Shown one piece after another: positions 43,742-51,674 of a stretch of DNA of 64,000 nt (positions are counted from its first letter, which is position 1; every line of letters begins with the position of its first letter). The DNA lies in contig NZ_CADIKB010000002.1 in the NCBI RefSeq assembly GCF_902859825.1, positions 124,001-188,000 of the forward strand. Reading direction: 5' to 3'. The stretch comes from Paraburkholderia phenoliruptrix (GTDB lineage: Bacteria > Pseudomonadota > Gammaproteobacteria > Burkholderiales > Burkholderiaceae). Below the pieces are notes generated by a model. The model was not told the origin of the DNA. It saw only the letters and a list, made by a program, of their open reading frames with translations, and did not search any database. The position numbers and the translations under genes are program-made.

Positions 43742-44806
43742 CTAGGCGCTCTCGCGCTCCACGACGGCATAGTCGATAACCACCTTGCGTTGCGCTCGCG
43801 CGGCGTGCGTGCTTCCCGCCTGAGCGGCCAGCAGCAGCTCGCCCGTGCGCCGGCCGATGCCGTAGGCGTCGACCGACACCGTCGTGATGGTCGGATTGCT
43901 GCAGAGCGCAACTTCGAAATTACCGAAGCCCGCCACGGCGATGTCGCGCGGCACGCGAAGCCCGCGACGGTGACATTGCATGATGGCCCCGAACGCGGAC
44001 ATATCGCTCACACACATGACTGCGTCGGTATCGGGCCATTGCTCGAGCAGTGCATCGAGCGCGGGCGCGCCGTGCGTCATCGTGATGGGCGACTCGCCGA
44101 GACGCACCACGCGAGGCTCGCCTAGACCCTGTGCTTTCATCTCCTGGAGGTAGCCCTTGAGCCGCTCGAGGCCGCGACGGTCGAGGTCGCTCGCGCCGCA
44201 CAGAAAGCCGATCTTGCGATAGCCCTTGGCGCTGAGATAGCGCACCATCTCGCGCGCCGCCCGGGCATTCGAAAAGCCGACCGCCAGATCGATCGGTTTG
44301 GCGGGAAGGTCCCACATCTCCACAACCGGTATGCGTGCGCGCTCCAGCAAGTGCCGCGTGCCGTCCGTGTGCTGCGAGCCGGTCAGCGCGATACAGCGCG
44401 GCTGGTAGCGCAACATCGAGCGCACGAGGCGCTCTTCTCTTTCGAGGCCATAGTCGGTATCGCCGAGCAGCAGTTGCAGGCCTTCCGGTTCCAGGACGGA
44501 CGTGAGTCCACGCACCGTATCGGAGAAGTTCGAACTCGCGAGCGACGGCACCAGCACCGCGACGAAATCGGAACGGCCCGATGAGAGTGCGCCTGCTGCC
44601 GCATCGGCCACGTAACCCAACTGCGCGATAGCCTGCTCGACGCGTTCGCGCGTGGCCGGCGCAACACTGTGCCCTGCCAGCACGCGGGAAACGGTCATTT
44701 TGCTGACCCGCGCGATATGCGCGACGTCCGCCATGCGCGGCGGGTTGGCGGGCTGCGTTGCGCGCGCCGGCCGCGCGGTTCGCGGCGTTCGGGTGGTGGT
44801 GGCCAT
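43742..44806 (-). CDS. LacI/GntR-family repressor of the sugar-acid cluster
   Basis: 354 residues. The HTH (RMADVAHIARVSKMTVSRVLAGHSVAPATRERVEQAIAQLGYVADAAAGAL) begins at about residue 25 after a basic Arg/Pro/Thr-rich leader. The periplasmic-binding-protein-like domain has FVAVLVPSLASSNFSDTVRGL and AVMCVSDMSAFGAIMQCHRRGL. ATG 44806 is used because the frame upstream is unstructured. It closely resembles GntR-subfamily repressors and the operators found here fit that subfamily. It is transcribed from the region divergent to the MFS gene, where two operators lie 45 bp apart, so it probably represses itself, the transporter and the dehydratase pair. Confidence 0.92.
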   Translation of the reverse strand: MATTTRTPRTARPARATQPANPPRMADVAHIARVSKMTVSRVLAGHSVAPATRERVEQAIAQLGYVADAAAGALSSGRSDFVAVLVPSLASSNFSDTVRGLTSVLEPEGLQLLLGDTDYGLEREERLVRSMLRYQPRCIALTGSQHTDGTRHLLERARIPVVEMWDLPAKPIDLAVGFSNARAAREMVRYLSAKGYRKIGFLCGASDLDRRGLERLKGYLQEMKAQGLGEPRVVRLGESPITMTHGAPALDALLEQWPDTDAVMCVSDMSAFGAIMQCHRRGLRVPRDIAVAGFGNFEVALCSNPTITTVSVDAYGIGRRTGELLLAAQAGSTHAARAQRKVVIDYAVVERESA

Positions 44807-45127
44807 CGGGCTTTGGGGTACTTGTACGAGGGGCGAGCCGTTGCACAGCACGCGTCGGCTCACGGCTAATCGCCATGATAGACGCGACGCCTCATACGGC
44901 GTAGGTAGATTCCCCTAGCTTGCGTCTTCAGGGCGCACCATGCTAACTTCGTTACCGATAACATAACAACAGAGAGAAAAGCTTCGACCCGAATTGTTAT
45001 CGGTAACATAGCCGGTCAATTCCTGACCCGGCGACCGGGTCGAGGCTTGCACGCGGGCAAGCGTCGAGTCGATGTGCGCGGCCCGCTCCGCTTTCGCGCT
45101 CAAGACATGCATAAAGGAGACAACCGA
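44807..45127. promoter_or_regulatory. Divergent control region of the LacI-type gene and sugar-acid MFS gene, with two operators
   Basis: The 321-bp region holds GTTACCGATAACA (44951-44963) and TGTTATCGGTAACA (44995-45008), the same palindrome in opposite reading; their centres are about 45 bp, or four helical turns, apart, on one face of the DNA and suited to cooperative or looping repression. The right site is 119 bp before the MFS start. No other genes are seen in the region. Confidence 0.75.
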
Positions 45128-46474
45128 ATGCCAACCATCGCTCAGACCGCGGGTGCGCCGGTCGCGGTCGATCATGCCGAAGAACTGCTGTACCGGAAGG
45201 TTCTGAAGCGGATCCTGCCGCTGCTTTTGCTGTGTTACGTCGTGGCCTATCTCGACCGTGTCAACGTCGGCTTTGCCAAACTGCAGATGCTCGATTCGCT
45301 GGGGCTCAGCGACGCCGTGTACGCCGTCGGCGCGAGCATCTTCTTCTGGGGCTACTTCCTCTTCGAGATGCCCAGCAACCTTCTGCTTCACCGGTACGGC
45401 GCGCGATTCTGGATCGCGCGCATCATGGTGTCGTGGGGCGTGGTCTCTTCGTCACTGGCATTTATTGCGCCGCTGGCCGCGTTCTTTCATGTGCAAACGT
45501 CCACGATGTTCTACATCCTGCGTTTTCTACTGGGCGTCTGCGAGGCGGGCTTCTTTCCCGGCATCATCCTCTATATGAACTACTGGTTTCCCGCACGGCG
45601 CCAGAGCATTGCGATGTCCGGGTTCCTGATCGCCATTCCTGTGAGCCTGACGCTCGGTGGTGTCCTGTCCGGCTGGCTCATGGAAAACACACACGGTGCG
45701 TTCGGTATGGAAGGCTGGCAGTGGATGCTGCTGGTGGAAGGCATTCCGTCGATTCTCGTCGCCTTCCTCGTGCTGTCTCGCATGGGCGACGGCATCGAGT
45801 CGGCGAAATGGCTGACAGCCTCCGAAAAGGCCCTGCTGCAAAAGAACCTCGAACAGGAGAGTTCGAAGAAGACCCACAGCATTGGCGCCGCGCTCAAGAG
45901 CCCGCGTGTGTGGCTGCTGACCTTCATCCTGCTCACGTTCAACACGGGGTTCTACGGGCTCGCGTTCTGGCTGCCGTCCATCATCAAGGCGTCCGGCGTC
46001 AAGAGCACGCTCAATATCGGCCTGCTGACGGCCATCCCGTACCTGAGCGCTGTCGTGGCGATGATCTGGAACGCACGCCATTCGCGCAAGACGGGTGAGC
46101 GGCGGCTGCATGCAGCGGTTCCGGCGTGCATCGGCGGCATCGGTCTGATTCTCAGCGCGAGCTTCGCGAACAATGTGCCGCTGTCCATTCTCTTTCTGAC
46201 GATTGCGACCTGCGCGATCCTGGGTCTGATGCCGATATTCTGGACCTTTCCAGGGCAGATTCTCTCCGGGACGGCCGCGGCGGCGGGCATTGCCCTCATC
46301 AATTCCGTGGGCAACCTGTCCGGCTTCACAGGTTCGATGATCACGAGTGTTGCAAAGGACATGACGGGCAATATCAACAACGGCACTTACGCGCTGGGAG
46401 CCTGTCTGCTCGTCAGTTGCGTGTTGATCCTGTCCATCCCGAAGAGCATGCTGAACAACGACCAGCAGGCTTGA
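45128..46474 (+). CDS. MFS transporter, ACS family (sugar-acid importer candidate)
   Basis: 448 residues, twelve membrane helices. LLLCYVVAYLDRVNVGFAKLQM (helix 1, NVGFA motif), FFWGYFLFEMPSNLLLHRYGARFWIARIMVSWG (helices 2-3) and EAGFFPGIILYMNYWFPARRQSIAMSGF are classic for ACS carriers of tartrate, glucarate, galactonate and other hydroxy acids. AAGGAGACAACCGA precedes ATG 45128. It is divergent from the LacI-type gene and shares its operators, so it should import the aldonate that the XylD/XylX-like enzymes consume. Confidence 0.9.
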   Translation: MPTIAQTAGAPVAVDHAEELLYRKVLKRILPLLLLCYVVAYLDRVNVGFAKLQMLDSLGLSDAVYAVGASIFFWGYFLFEMPSNLLLHRYGARFWIARIMVSWGVVSSSLAFIAPLAAFFHVQTSTMFYILRFLLGVCEAGFFPGIILYMNYWFPARRQSIAMSGFLIAIPVSLTLGGVLSGWLMENTHGAFGMEGWQWMLLVEGIPSILVAFLVLSRMGDGIESAKWLTASEKALLQKNLEQESSKKTHSIGAALKSPRVWLLTFILLTFNTGFYGLAFWLPSIIKASGVKSTLNIGLLTAIPYLSAVVAMIWNARHSRKTGERRLHAAVPACIGGIGLILSASFANNVPLSILFLTIATCAILGLMPIFWTFPGQILSGTAAAAGIALINSVGNLSGFTGSMITSVAKDMTGNINNGTYALGACLLVSCVLILSIPKSMLNNDQQA

Positions 46475-46535
46475 TGCGGCGCCTTGCGCCTTGCACACGC
46501 ACCCGAAGCTCGGTGAGCACAGCCGAGCTCGACAC

Positions 46536-47456
46536 TCAACCTTCGAGCGACGCCCGCAACCGCGATTCGAGAAACTGCACGAATGCACGCACCTTGCTCG
46601 ACTGGCGGCGATTCGGCAGATACGCGGCATACACGACCGCGTCGCCTGAATGAAGCCGCGCGTCGAAAGACTCGAAGAGTCGCATGAGGCGTCCCGCATG
46701 GATTTCCGCGGCGACCTGCCAGGCGGGCAGCAATGCGATGCCGCGTCCGGCCACCGCAGCTTCGAAGAGGATGTCCAGATTGTTCGAAAGCAGATGGCCG
46801 CGCACGTCGACGCGTTCCTCTACGCCGTCGCGCTCGAACGTCCAGTTCTGGCGCGCGCGGTAGCCGCCGCCATAGGCGAAGCGCACGCACTCGTGCCCGG
46901 CGAGGTCCGCGGGTGTCTGCGGGGTGCCGCTGCGCTGCAGGTAGTCGTGGCTCGCCACGACATAGCGCGGATTGTCCGCGAGTTTCTTCACGACCAGATT
47001 GGCGTCGCGCTCCGCAAAGCCGATGCGGATGGCGACGTCGATCCGGTCAACCGCGAGATCGACAAACTGGTCGCCCACCGCGACGTCGAGCACCACGCGC
47101 GGATGCTCGGCAAGAAAGGCCGCCAGATGCGGCGCGAGGCATAACCGGCTGTAGGTGGACGGCACCGAAACGCGCAGCGAGCCGACGGGCGCCGCGCCGC
47201 TGTCAAATACGCTCTCGTCGGCCTCGGCCAGATCGTCGAGGACTTTCGACACCTGTTCGACGTACGCAAGGCCGGCGTCGGTCAGGCTGACCTTGCGCGG
47301 CGTGCGGGTCAACAGCGCCGCGCCAAGCGACGCCTCCAGCGAATCCATCAGGCGAGTCACCGAAGAGGTCGCCACGCCGAGGCGTCGTGCGGCCTTCGAA
47401 AAGCCGCCGGCATCGGCGACTTCCAGCAAGGTTTTGACGGCGAGGAATTTGTCCAT
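46536..47456 (-). CDS. LysR-family transcriptional regulator
   Basis: 306 residues. MDKFLAVKTLLEVADAGGFSKAARRLGVATSSVTRLMDSLEASLGAALLTRTPRKVSLTDAG opens the winged helix; the effector domain includes VGSLRVSVPSTYSRLCLAPHLAAFLAEHPRVVLDV and ends in GIALLPAWQVAAEI. ATG 47456 begins the canonical MDKFLAV start; 47507 is in frame but lacks a ribosome-binding site. Divergent from an MFS drug/sugar exporter-like gene, with a palindromic GCAACG site between them. It belongs to the AaeR/CrgA-like group of LTTRs that often regulate adjacent transporters. Confidence 0.92.
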   Translation of the reverse strand: MDKFLAVKTLLEVADAGGFSKAARRLGVATSSVTRLMDSLEASLGAALLTRTPRKVSLTDAGLAYVEQVSKVLDDLAEADESVFDSGAAPVGSLRVSVPSTYSRLCLAPHLAAFLAEHPRVVLDVAVGDQFVDLAVDRIDVAIRIGFAERDANLVVKKLADNPRYVVASHDYLQRSGTPQTPADLAGHECVRFAYGGGYRARQNWTFERDGVEERVDVRGHLLSNNLDILFEAAVAGRGIALLPAWQVAAEIHAGRLMRLFESFDARLHSGDAVVYAAYLPNRRQSSKVRAFVQFLESRLRASLEG

Positions 47457-47477
47457 GTGTGACCGCATGGGGAGTTT

Positions 47478-47496
47478 CGTTGCAAAAAACGCAACG
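47478..47496. promoter_or_regulatory. Candidate LysR operator with GCAACG half-sites
   Basis: CGTTGC-AAAAAAC-GCAACG is a perfect 6-bp inverted repeat with a 7-nt A-rich centre, 22 bp upstream of the LysR start. A third GCAACG half-site (within 47532-47538) occurs toward the divergent MFS gene. The geometry fits a LysR-type recognition site. Confidence 0.45.
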
Positions 47497-47645
47497 TTAG
47501 CTTGCATTCTATTCGTATTCTCCCGCGCAAACGCAACGCTTAAGCTTCGATGCAGGGCTTGACGCGTTCAGGCACGTAACAGGCCTCGCGTCCCCCCGGT
47601 CGCACGGACCCCTCGTTTTCGGCGTCTTCACTTTACGGAGTTGTC

Positions 47646-48860
47646 ATGTCAACCCAGCTAACCACCGCGACTAGCGCCGGCAGTCCCGTCAAACTGACGC
47701 ACGGTCTCATCGCGCTCTTTGCGTTCTGCTGCGGCGCCATCGTCGCCAATCTCTATTACGCGCAGCCCATTACCGAACTGATCGCACCGGACGTTCACCT
47801 GTCCGGCGGCATGGCGAGCGTGATCGTCTCGCTCACGCAAATCGGCTATGCCTTCGGGCTGTTTTTTCTCGTGCCGCTCGGCGACCTGCTGGAAAACCGC
47901 AAGCTGATGATCGCTACGGCGCTCGTGTCGATCGCGAGTCTGGCCGCCGCGGCCTTCGCGCATCAGCCCAGCGCGTTTCTCGTCATCTCGCTGCTGGTCG
48001 GATTCAGCTCGGTCGCCGTGCAGATTCTGATTCCGCTCGCCGCGCATCTCGCGCCCGACGAATCGCGCGGCAAGGTGGTCGGCACGATCATGAGCGGTCT
48101 GCTGCTCGGCATTCTGCTGTCGCGTCCGATCTCGAGCGTGGTCGCCGGACACTTCGGCTGGCGCGCGGTGTTCGGTTCCGCCGCCGTGCTGATGGCGCTT
48201 GTGACGACCGTGCTCGCGCTGACCATTCCGCGCCGCCAGCCCGCGCACCAGGCCACGTACTTTGAACTGTTCGGCTCGCTCGGCCACCTCGTGCGCACGA
48301 TGCCGGTATTGCGCCATCGTTCGTTGTACCAGGCACTGATGTTCGCCTCGTTCAGCCTGTTCTGGACCGCGATTCCCGTCGAACTGACGCGCCACTTCGG
48401 TCTCACGCAGACGCAGATCGGCATCTTCGCGCTGGTCGGCGCAATCGGTGCAACCTCGGCTCCCCTGGCGGGCCGCCTCGCCGATGCCGGCCACACGATG
48501 CGCGCAACGCTGATCGCGCTGGTGGTGGGCGCCCTCGCGTATGCACCCGCGTTGATCCATCCGGCGTGGGGCGTGGCGGGTCTCGTCGCGAGCGGCATCG
48601 TGCTCGACTTCGCCGTGCAGATGAACATGGTGCTGGGCCAGCGCGAGATCTACGCACTGCATGCGGCGAGCCGCAACCGGCTGAACGCGCTGTACATGAC
48701 CAGCATCTTCGTGGGCGGCGCGCTGGGCTCGGCGCTCGCGAGTCCGCTCTATGAACACGGCGGCTGGCCGCTCGTGGCTGCGGTCGCCACGGCCTTTCCG
48801 CTGATCGCGCTGGCGCACTACCTGATGATCGGCCGCCCGCACGCCGCGCGCCACGCCTGA
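47646..48860 (+). CDS. MFS transporter, DHA1-like efflux family
   Basis: 404 residues, twelve predicted membrane helices. KLTHGLIALFAFCCGAIVANLYYAQPITELIAPDV is the typical YnfM/YdhP-type beginning; LFFLVPLGDLLENRKLMI is the helix 2-3 loop, and LLGILLSRPISSVVAGHFGWRAVFGSAAVLM is the motif C region of drug:H+ antiporters. Such proteins export drugs, sugars or metabolites. ATG 47646 follows CGGAGTTGTC. Divergent from a LysR gene that likely controls it. A dispersed-repeat-like sequence lies downstream. Confidence 0.9.
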   Translation: MSTQLTTATSAGSPVKLTHGLIALFAFCCGAIVANLYYAQPITELIAPDVHLSGGMASVIVSLTQIGYAFGLFFLVPLGDLLENRKLMIATALVSIASLAAAAFAHQPSAFLVISLLVGFSSVAVQILIPLAAHLAPDESRGKVVGTIMSGLLLGILLSRPISSVVAGHFGWRAVFGSAAVLMALVTTVLALTIPRRQPAHQATYFELFGSLGHLVRTMPVLRHRSLYQALMFASFSLFWTAIPVELTRHFGLTQTQIGIFALVGAIGATSAPLAGRLADAGHTMRATLIALVVGALAYAPALIHPAWGVAGLVASGIVLDFAVQMNMVLGQREIYALHAASRNRLNALYMTSIFVGGALGSALASPLYEHGGWPLVAAVATAFPLIALAHYLMIGRPHAARHA

Positions 48861-49243
48861 TGTCGCGGCGCGGTTGCAAAGGGGCGGGGCGGCGTCTGAG
48901 GGTCCGGTCGTAAGTCGTTGAATCGAAATGGTCGTCGCAGAAGGCGTGCTCAGACGCAAAGTCCGTCGCGACGCCACGAAACCGCGATTCAGCAATGCGG
49001 CCGCGTAATAAGGCCTGTCTTGCGAACTTTGCGATGCCGGGAACGGGCACGTCGATGCCCCGCTTCGGAAGTTTTTCTGACATTCACTGCTAGCCGCAAA
49101 CAGCTACCCGGCAATCAAACTGGACTCGCACTCGCCCTCTATGACAACTTACGTCGAATCCACAGAACTCCGGGTAAAGGACTTCGCACGAGCGCAATCG
49201 TAGGAAAGCGAACGTAAACAATGTATCCGCACCCGAAACACCC
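48861..49243. other. Intergenic region carrying a copy of a dispersed repeat
   Basis: About 383 bp between the MFS stop and the binding-protein stop. The stretch 49007-49058 (minus reading) is repeated at 57255-57307. Short open frames across it are not credible as genes, apart from a weak YDNLRRIHRT match near 49138-49170 that recalls the catalytic end of some transposases and may be a tiny remnant. No terminator seen. Confidence 0.4.
49007..49058 (-). repeat. Dispersed repeat, copy A (inverted relative to copy B)
   Basis: Read on the minus strand, this 52-bp stretch contains GTGCCCGTTCCCGGCATCGC and matches 57255-57307 on the plus strand with about 85% identity, including the ends GC[A/C]TCGA and CTTTATT or CCTTATT. 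The match is too long to be chance. The two copies lie in opposite orientation about 8.2 kb apart. Confidence 0.75.
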
Positions 49244-50404
49244 TCACCCACCACCGCCGACAGTTTTGATGCTCTTCCATTGCCCCTGCTGCACTTCGAA
49301 GAGCGTATAAGGCGGCTTGATCAGATCGCCGTACGGATCGAACGTGATCTTGCCCGTCACGCCTGGGATCGACACTTTCGCGAGGCTGTCGACGATCCTC
49401 TGCCGGTCGAGCGAATTCGCGTCATGAATCGCCTTCAGCATCGCGAGCGCCGCGTCGTAAGCGAACGGTGCATACAGTTCGACGTCCTGGTTGAAGCGCA
49501 CCTTATAACGCCTGCCGAAGTCTTGCGCGGCAGGCAATTTGTCGAGCGCGGGGCCGGGTTCGAGATCCTGCGTGCGTTCGCCCGATGGCCCCGCGATCTG
49601 CAGGAACGCATTGCTCTTTAGCGCGCCTGCGCCGAACAGTTGCGTCGCCATGCCGAGCGAGCGCATCTGCTTGACGAGCATTGCGCCCTGTTCATCAAGA
49701 CCGCCGAAGAAAATCACGTCGACGTTCTTTGCCTTCAACGAAGTGAGAATCGCGCGGAAATCGACGGCCTTGTCGTTCGTGAATTCGCGATCGACGATAT
49801 TGCCGTTCGCCTCTTTCACGCCCTTCTCGAAGGCATCGGCAAGACCCTGCCCGAACGCCGTGCGGTCATCGATGATGCCGATCCGCTTCGCCTTGATCTG
49901 CTCGACGACGAAATGTCCCGCCACCACGCCGCCGACGCCGTCATGCCCCATCGTGCGGAATACGTTCTTGTAGCCCTGCTTCGTCAGTTGCGGATTGGTT
50001 GAGCCGGGCGTGATCATCGCGACGTTGGCGTTGTGATAGACCGTCGATGCCGGAATGCTGCATCCGGAGTTGTAATGGCCGATCACACCGACCACGCCGT
50101 CGTCGACGAGCTTTTGCGCAACCTGAATCGCCACGCGCGGATCGGCCTGATCGTCCTGCACATCCAGCACGAATTTCACGGGCTTGCCCGCAACCGTTGG
50201 ATGCTTCGCGTTCTCTTCGTCAATGGCGAGCTGCGCGCCGTATTGCAGGTCCTTGCCGACGCGCGCGACGGGGCCCGTCAGCGGACCGACGAAGCCGATC
50301 TTTACCACCTGCGGATCGTCGGCAAAGGCAGACGTTGCGGCGAACGATGCGTGCGCTGCCACAGCGCAAGCGGCCAGCCTGATGATGCATGTACGTCGAT
50401 TCAT
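49244..50404 (-). CDS. Branched-chain/general amino-acid ABC transporter substrate-binding protein (LivK-like)
   Basis: 386 residues. A signal peptide of about 29 residues ends near AFA-DD, then VVKIGFVGPLTGPVARVGKDLQYGAQLAIDEENA, the standard start of Leu/Ile/Val-type receptors, GVIGHYNSGCSIPASTVYHNANVAMITPGSTNP, FRTMGHDGVGGVVAGHFVVEQIKAKRIGIIDDRTAFGQGLADAFEKG and LYAPFAYDAALAML. ATG 50404 has GGAGCGCATC before it. It is the third gene behind the permease and DadA-like genes (25 bp gap) but no LivH/LivM/LivG/LivF components are nearby, so it either works with a distant importer or delivers ligand in another way. Confidence 0.92.
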   Translation of the reverse strand: MNRRTCIIRLAACAVAAHASFAATSAFADDPQVVKIGFVGPLTGPVARVGKDLQYGAQLAIDEENAKHPTVAGKPVKFVLDVQDDQADPRVAIQVAQKLVDDGVVGVIGHYNSGCSIPASTVYHNANVAMITPGSTNPQLTKQGYKNVFRTMGHDGVGGVVAGHFVVEQIKAKRIGIIDDRTAFGQGLADAFEKGVKEANGNIVDREFTNDKAVDFRAILTSLKAKNVDVIFFGGLDEQGAMLVKQMRSLGMATQLFGAGALKSNAFLQIAGPSGERTQDLEPGPALDKLPAAQDFGRRYKVRFNQDVELYAPFAYDAALAMLKAIHDANSLDRQRIVDSLAKVSIPGVTGKITFDPYGDLIKPPYTLFEVQQGQWKSIKTVGGGG

Positions 50405-50429
50405 GATGCGCTCCTGTCGATTGAAATTG

Positions 50430-51674
50430 TCAAAATCGCGTCGGTGCATAACGCGACAGATCCAGCAACGCGCCCGTTGACGAATCGCGCCGCGCGACCA
50501 GATCCGCGACGATGCACCCAGTCACGCCCGCCAGCGTCAGACCGAGATGCTGGTGGCCGAATGCATAAATCACACGCTCATTACCGCTTGCACGGCCCAG
50601 CACGGGCACGCCATCGGGCAGCGTGGGGCGGAAGCCCAACCACGTGCTGTCGGGCTGTTGCAGGTCTGGTAAAGCGCGCTTCGATGAAAACGTCAGCAGA
50701 TCGAGCAGTGAGCGGTTGCGTGTTTCGGTAAAGCCGCCCAGTTCGACCGTGCCCGCGACGCGAATGCCGTCTTCCATCGGCGTCATGTAGAAGCCGCGTT
50801 CGGCCCAGCCGCAAGGCCGCGAAATCAGTTGCGACGCGCCGCGATAACGCACGTGATAACCGCGTTCGGTATCGAGCGGCACGTGGTCGCCGCATTGCTC
50901 CGCCAGCTTCGCGGAGCGCGCGCCCGTTGCGATCACCACATGATCGAAATGGCGCGACATGCCGTCGTCGGTTGTCAATGCAACACCGTCCGGTGCGGAC
51001 GAAATCCCGTTCACGCTCTTGCGTTCGAGCTTGAGTCCGCGCGCCGCCAGCGTATCGTGCAGCGTCCGCAGATAAGCCTGCGGGTCCGAGAAATGCCAGC
51101 TATTGCTGAACAGCACGGCGCGCTCGAAGATCGGTGCAAGCGACGGTTCCAGTTCGCGCACATCCTCGCCACGCAGTACTTCGAACGACACGCCGAGCTG
51201 CTTGCGCAAGTCCAGCGAAGCACGCGACGCGTCGAACGATGCGCCGCTCGAATACAGATAAAGACATTCGCGCGGCCGCACGAACTTCGCCAGCGCAGGC
51301 TCTTCCAGCAGAGGCGCGTAGCCCGCCTGAGCCTGCGCGAGCAGCGCGGCGAGCGCGCCCGCGCTCGCTTCGTAACGACGCTGCGTCGAACTCAGCATGA
51401 AGCGCGCGAGCCATGGCAGCAGATGCGGCAGATAACCCCAGCGCATGCGGAACGGGCTCGTATTCGACAGCAGAAAACGCGGCAGATCGCGGAACACCGA
51501 CGGGTTGTTGACGGGGATGCAGCCATACGGCGCGAACGTGCCCGCGTTGCCGAACGACGCGCCTTGCGCGACGCCCGACGGATCGAACAGCGTCACGCGA
51601 TGTCCGTCGCGCATCAGCCAGCCGGCGCTCGCAAGCCCGATGAAACCCGCGCCGACAATGCCCACGTCCGCCAT
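50430..51674 (-). CDS. dadA: D-amino-acid dehydrogenase-like FAD oxidoreductase
   Basis: 414 residues of the DAO/DadA family. The FAD dinucleotide-binding motif is VGIVGAGFIGLASAGWLMRDGHRVTLFD at the start. Typical DadA segments include GNAGTFAPYGCIPV, the acidic LEPSLAPIFERAVLF, HVVIATGARSAKLAEQCGDHVPLDTERGYHV and GHQHLGLTLAGVTGCIVADLV near the end. It should deaminate a D-amino acid (or cyclic D-imino acid such as a hydroxyproline isomer) and pass electrons to the respiratory chain. Its ATG directly abuts the stop of the APC permease gene, so it is translationally coupled; substrate unknown. Confidence 0.87.
   Translation of the reverse strand: MADVGIVGAGFIGLASAGWLMRDGHRVTLFDPSGVAQGASFGNAGTFAPYGCIPVNNPSVFRDLPRFLLSNTSPFRMRWGYLPHLLPWLARFMLSSTQRRYEASAGALAALLAQAQAGYAPLLEEPALAKFVRPRECLYLYSSGASFDASRASLDLRKQLGVSFEVLRGEDVRELEPSLAPIFERAVLFSNSWHFSDPQAYLRTLHDTLAARGLKLERKSVNGISSAPDGVALTTDDGMSRHFDHVVIATGARSAKLAEQCGDHVPLDTERGYHVRYRGASQLISRPCGWAERGFYMTPMEDGIRVAGTVELGGFTETRNRSLLDLLTFSSKRALPDLQQPDSTWLGFRPTLPDGVPVLGRASGNERVIYAFGHQHLGLTLAGVTGCIVADLVARRDSSTGALLDLSRYAPTRF

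Noticed and set aside
48403..49083. Minus-strand frame of 226 codons over the end of the MFS gene and the repeat
   Set aside because: Mostly antisense of the MFS gene; the unique part is the dispersed repeat, whose reading frame differs from that of copy B.
49138..49217. Possible transposase remnant (YDNLRRIHRT)
   Set aside because: Resembles the end of some integrase-type transposases but only about ten residues match; too short to call as a mobile element.
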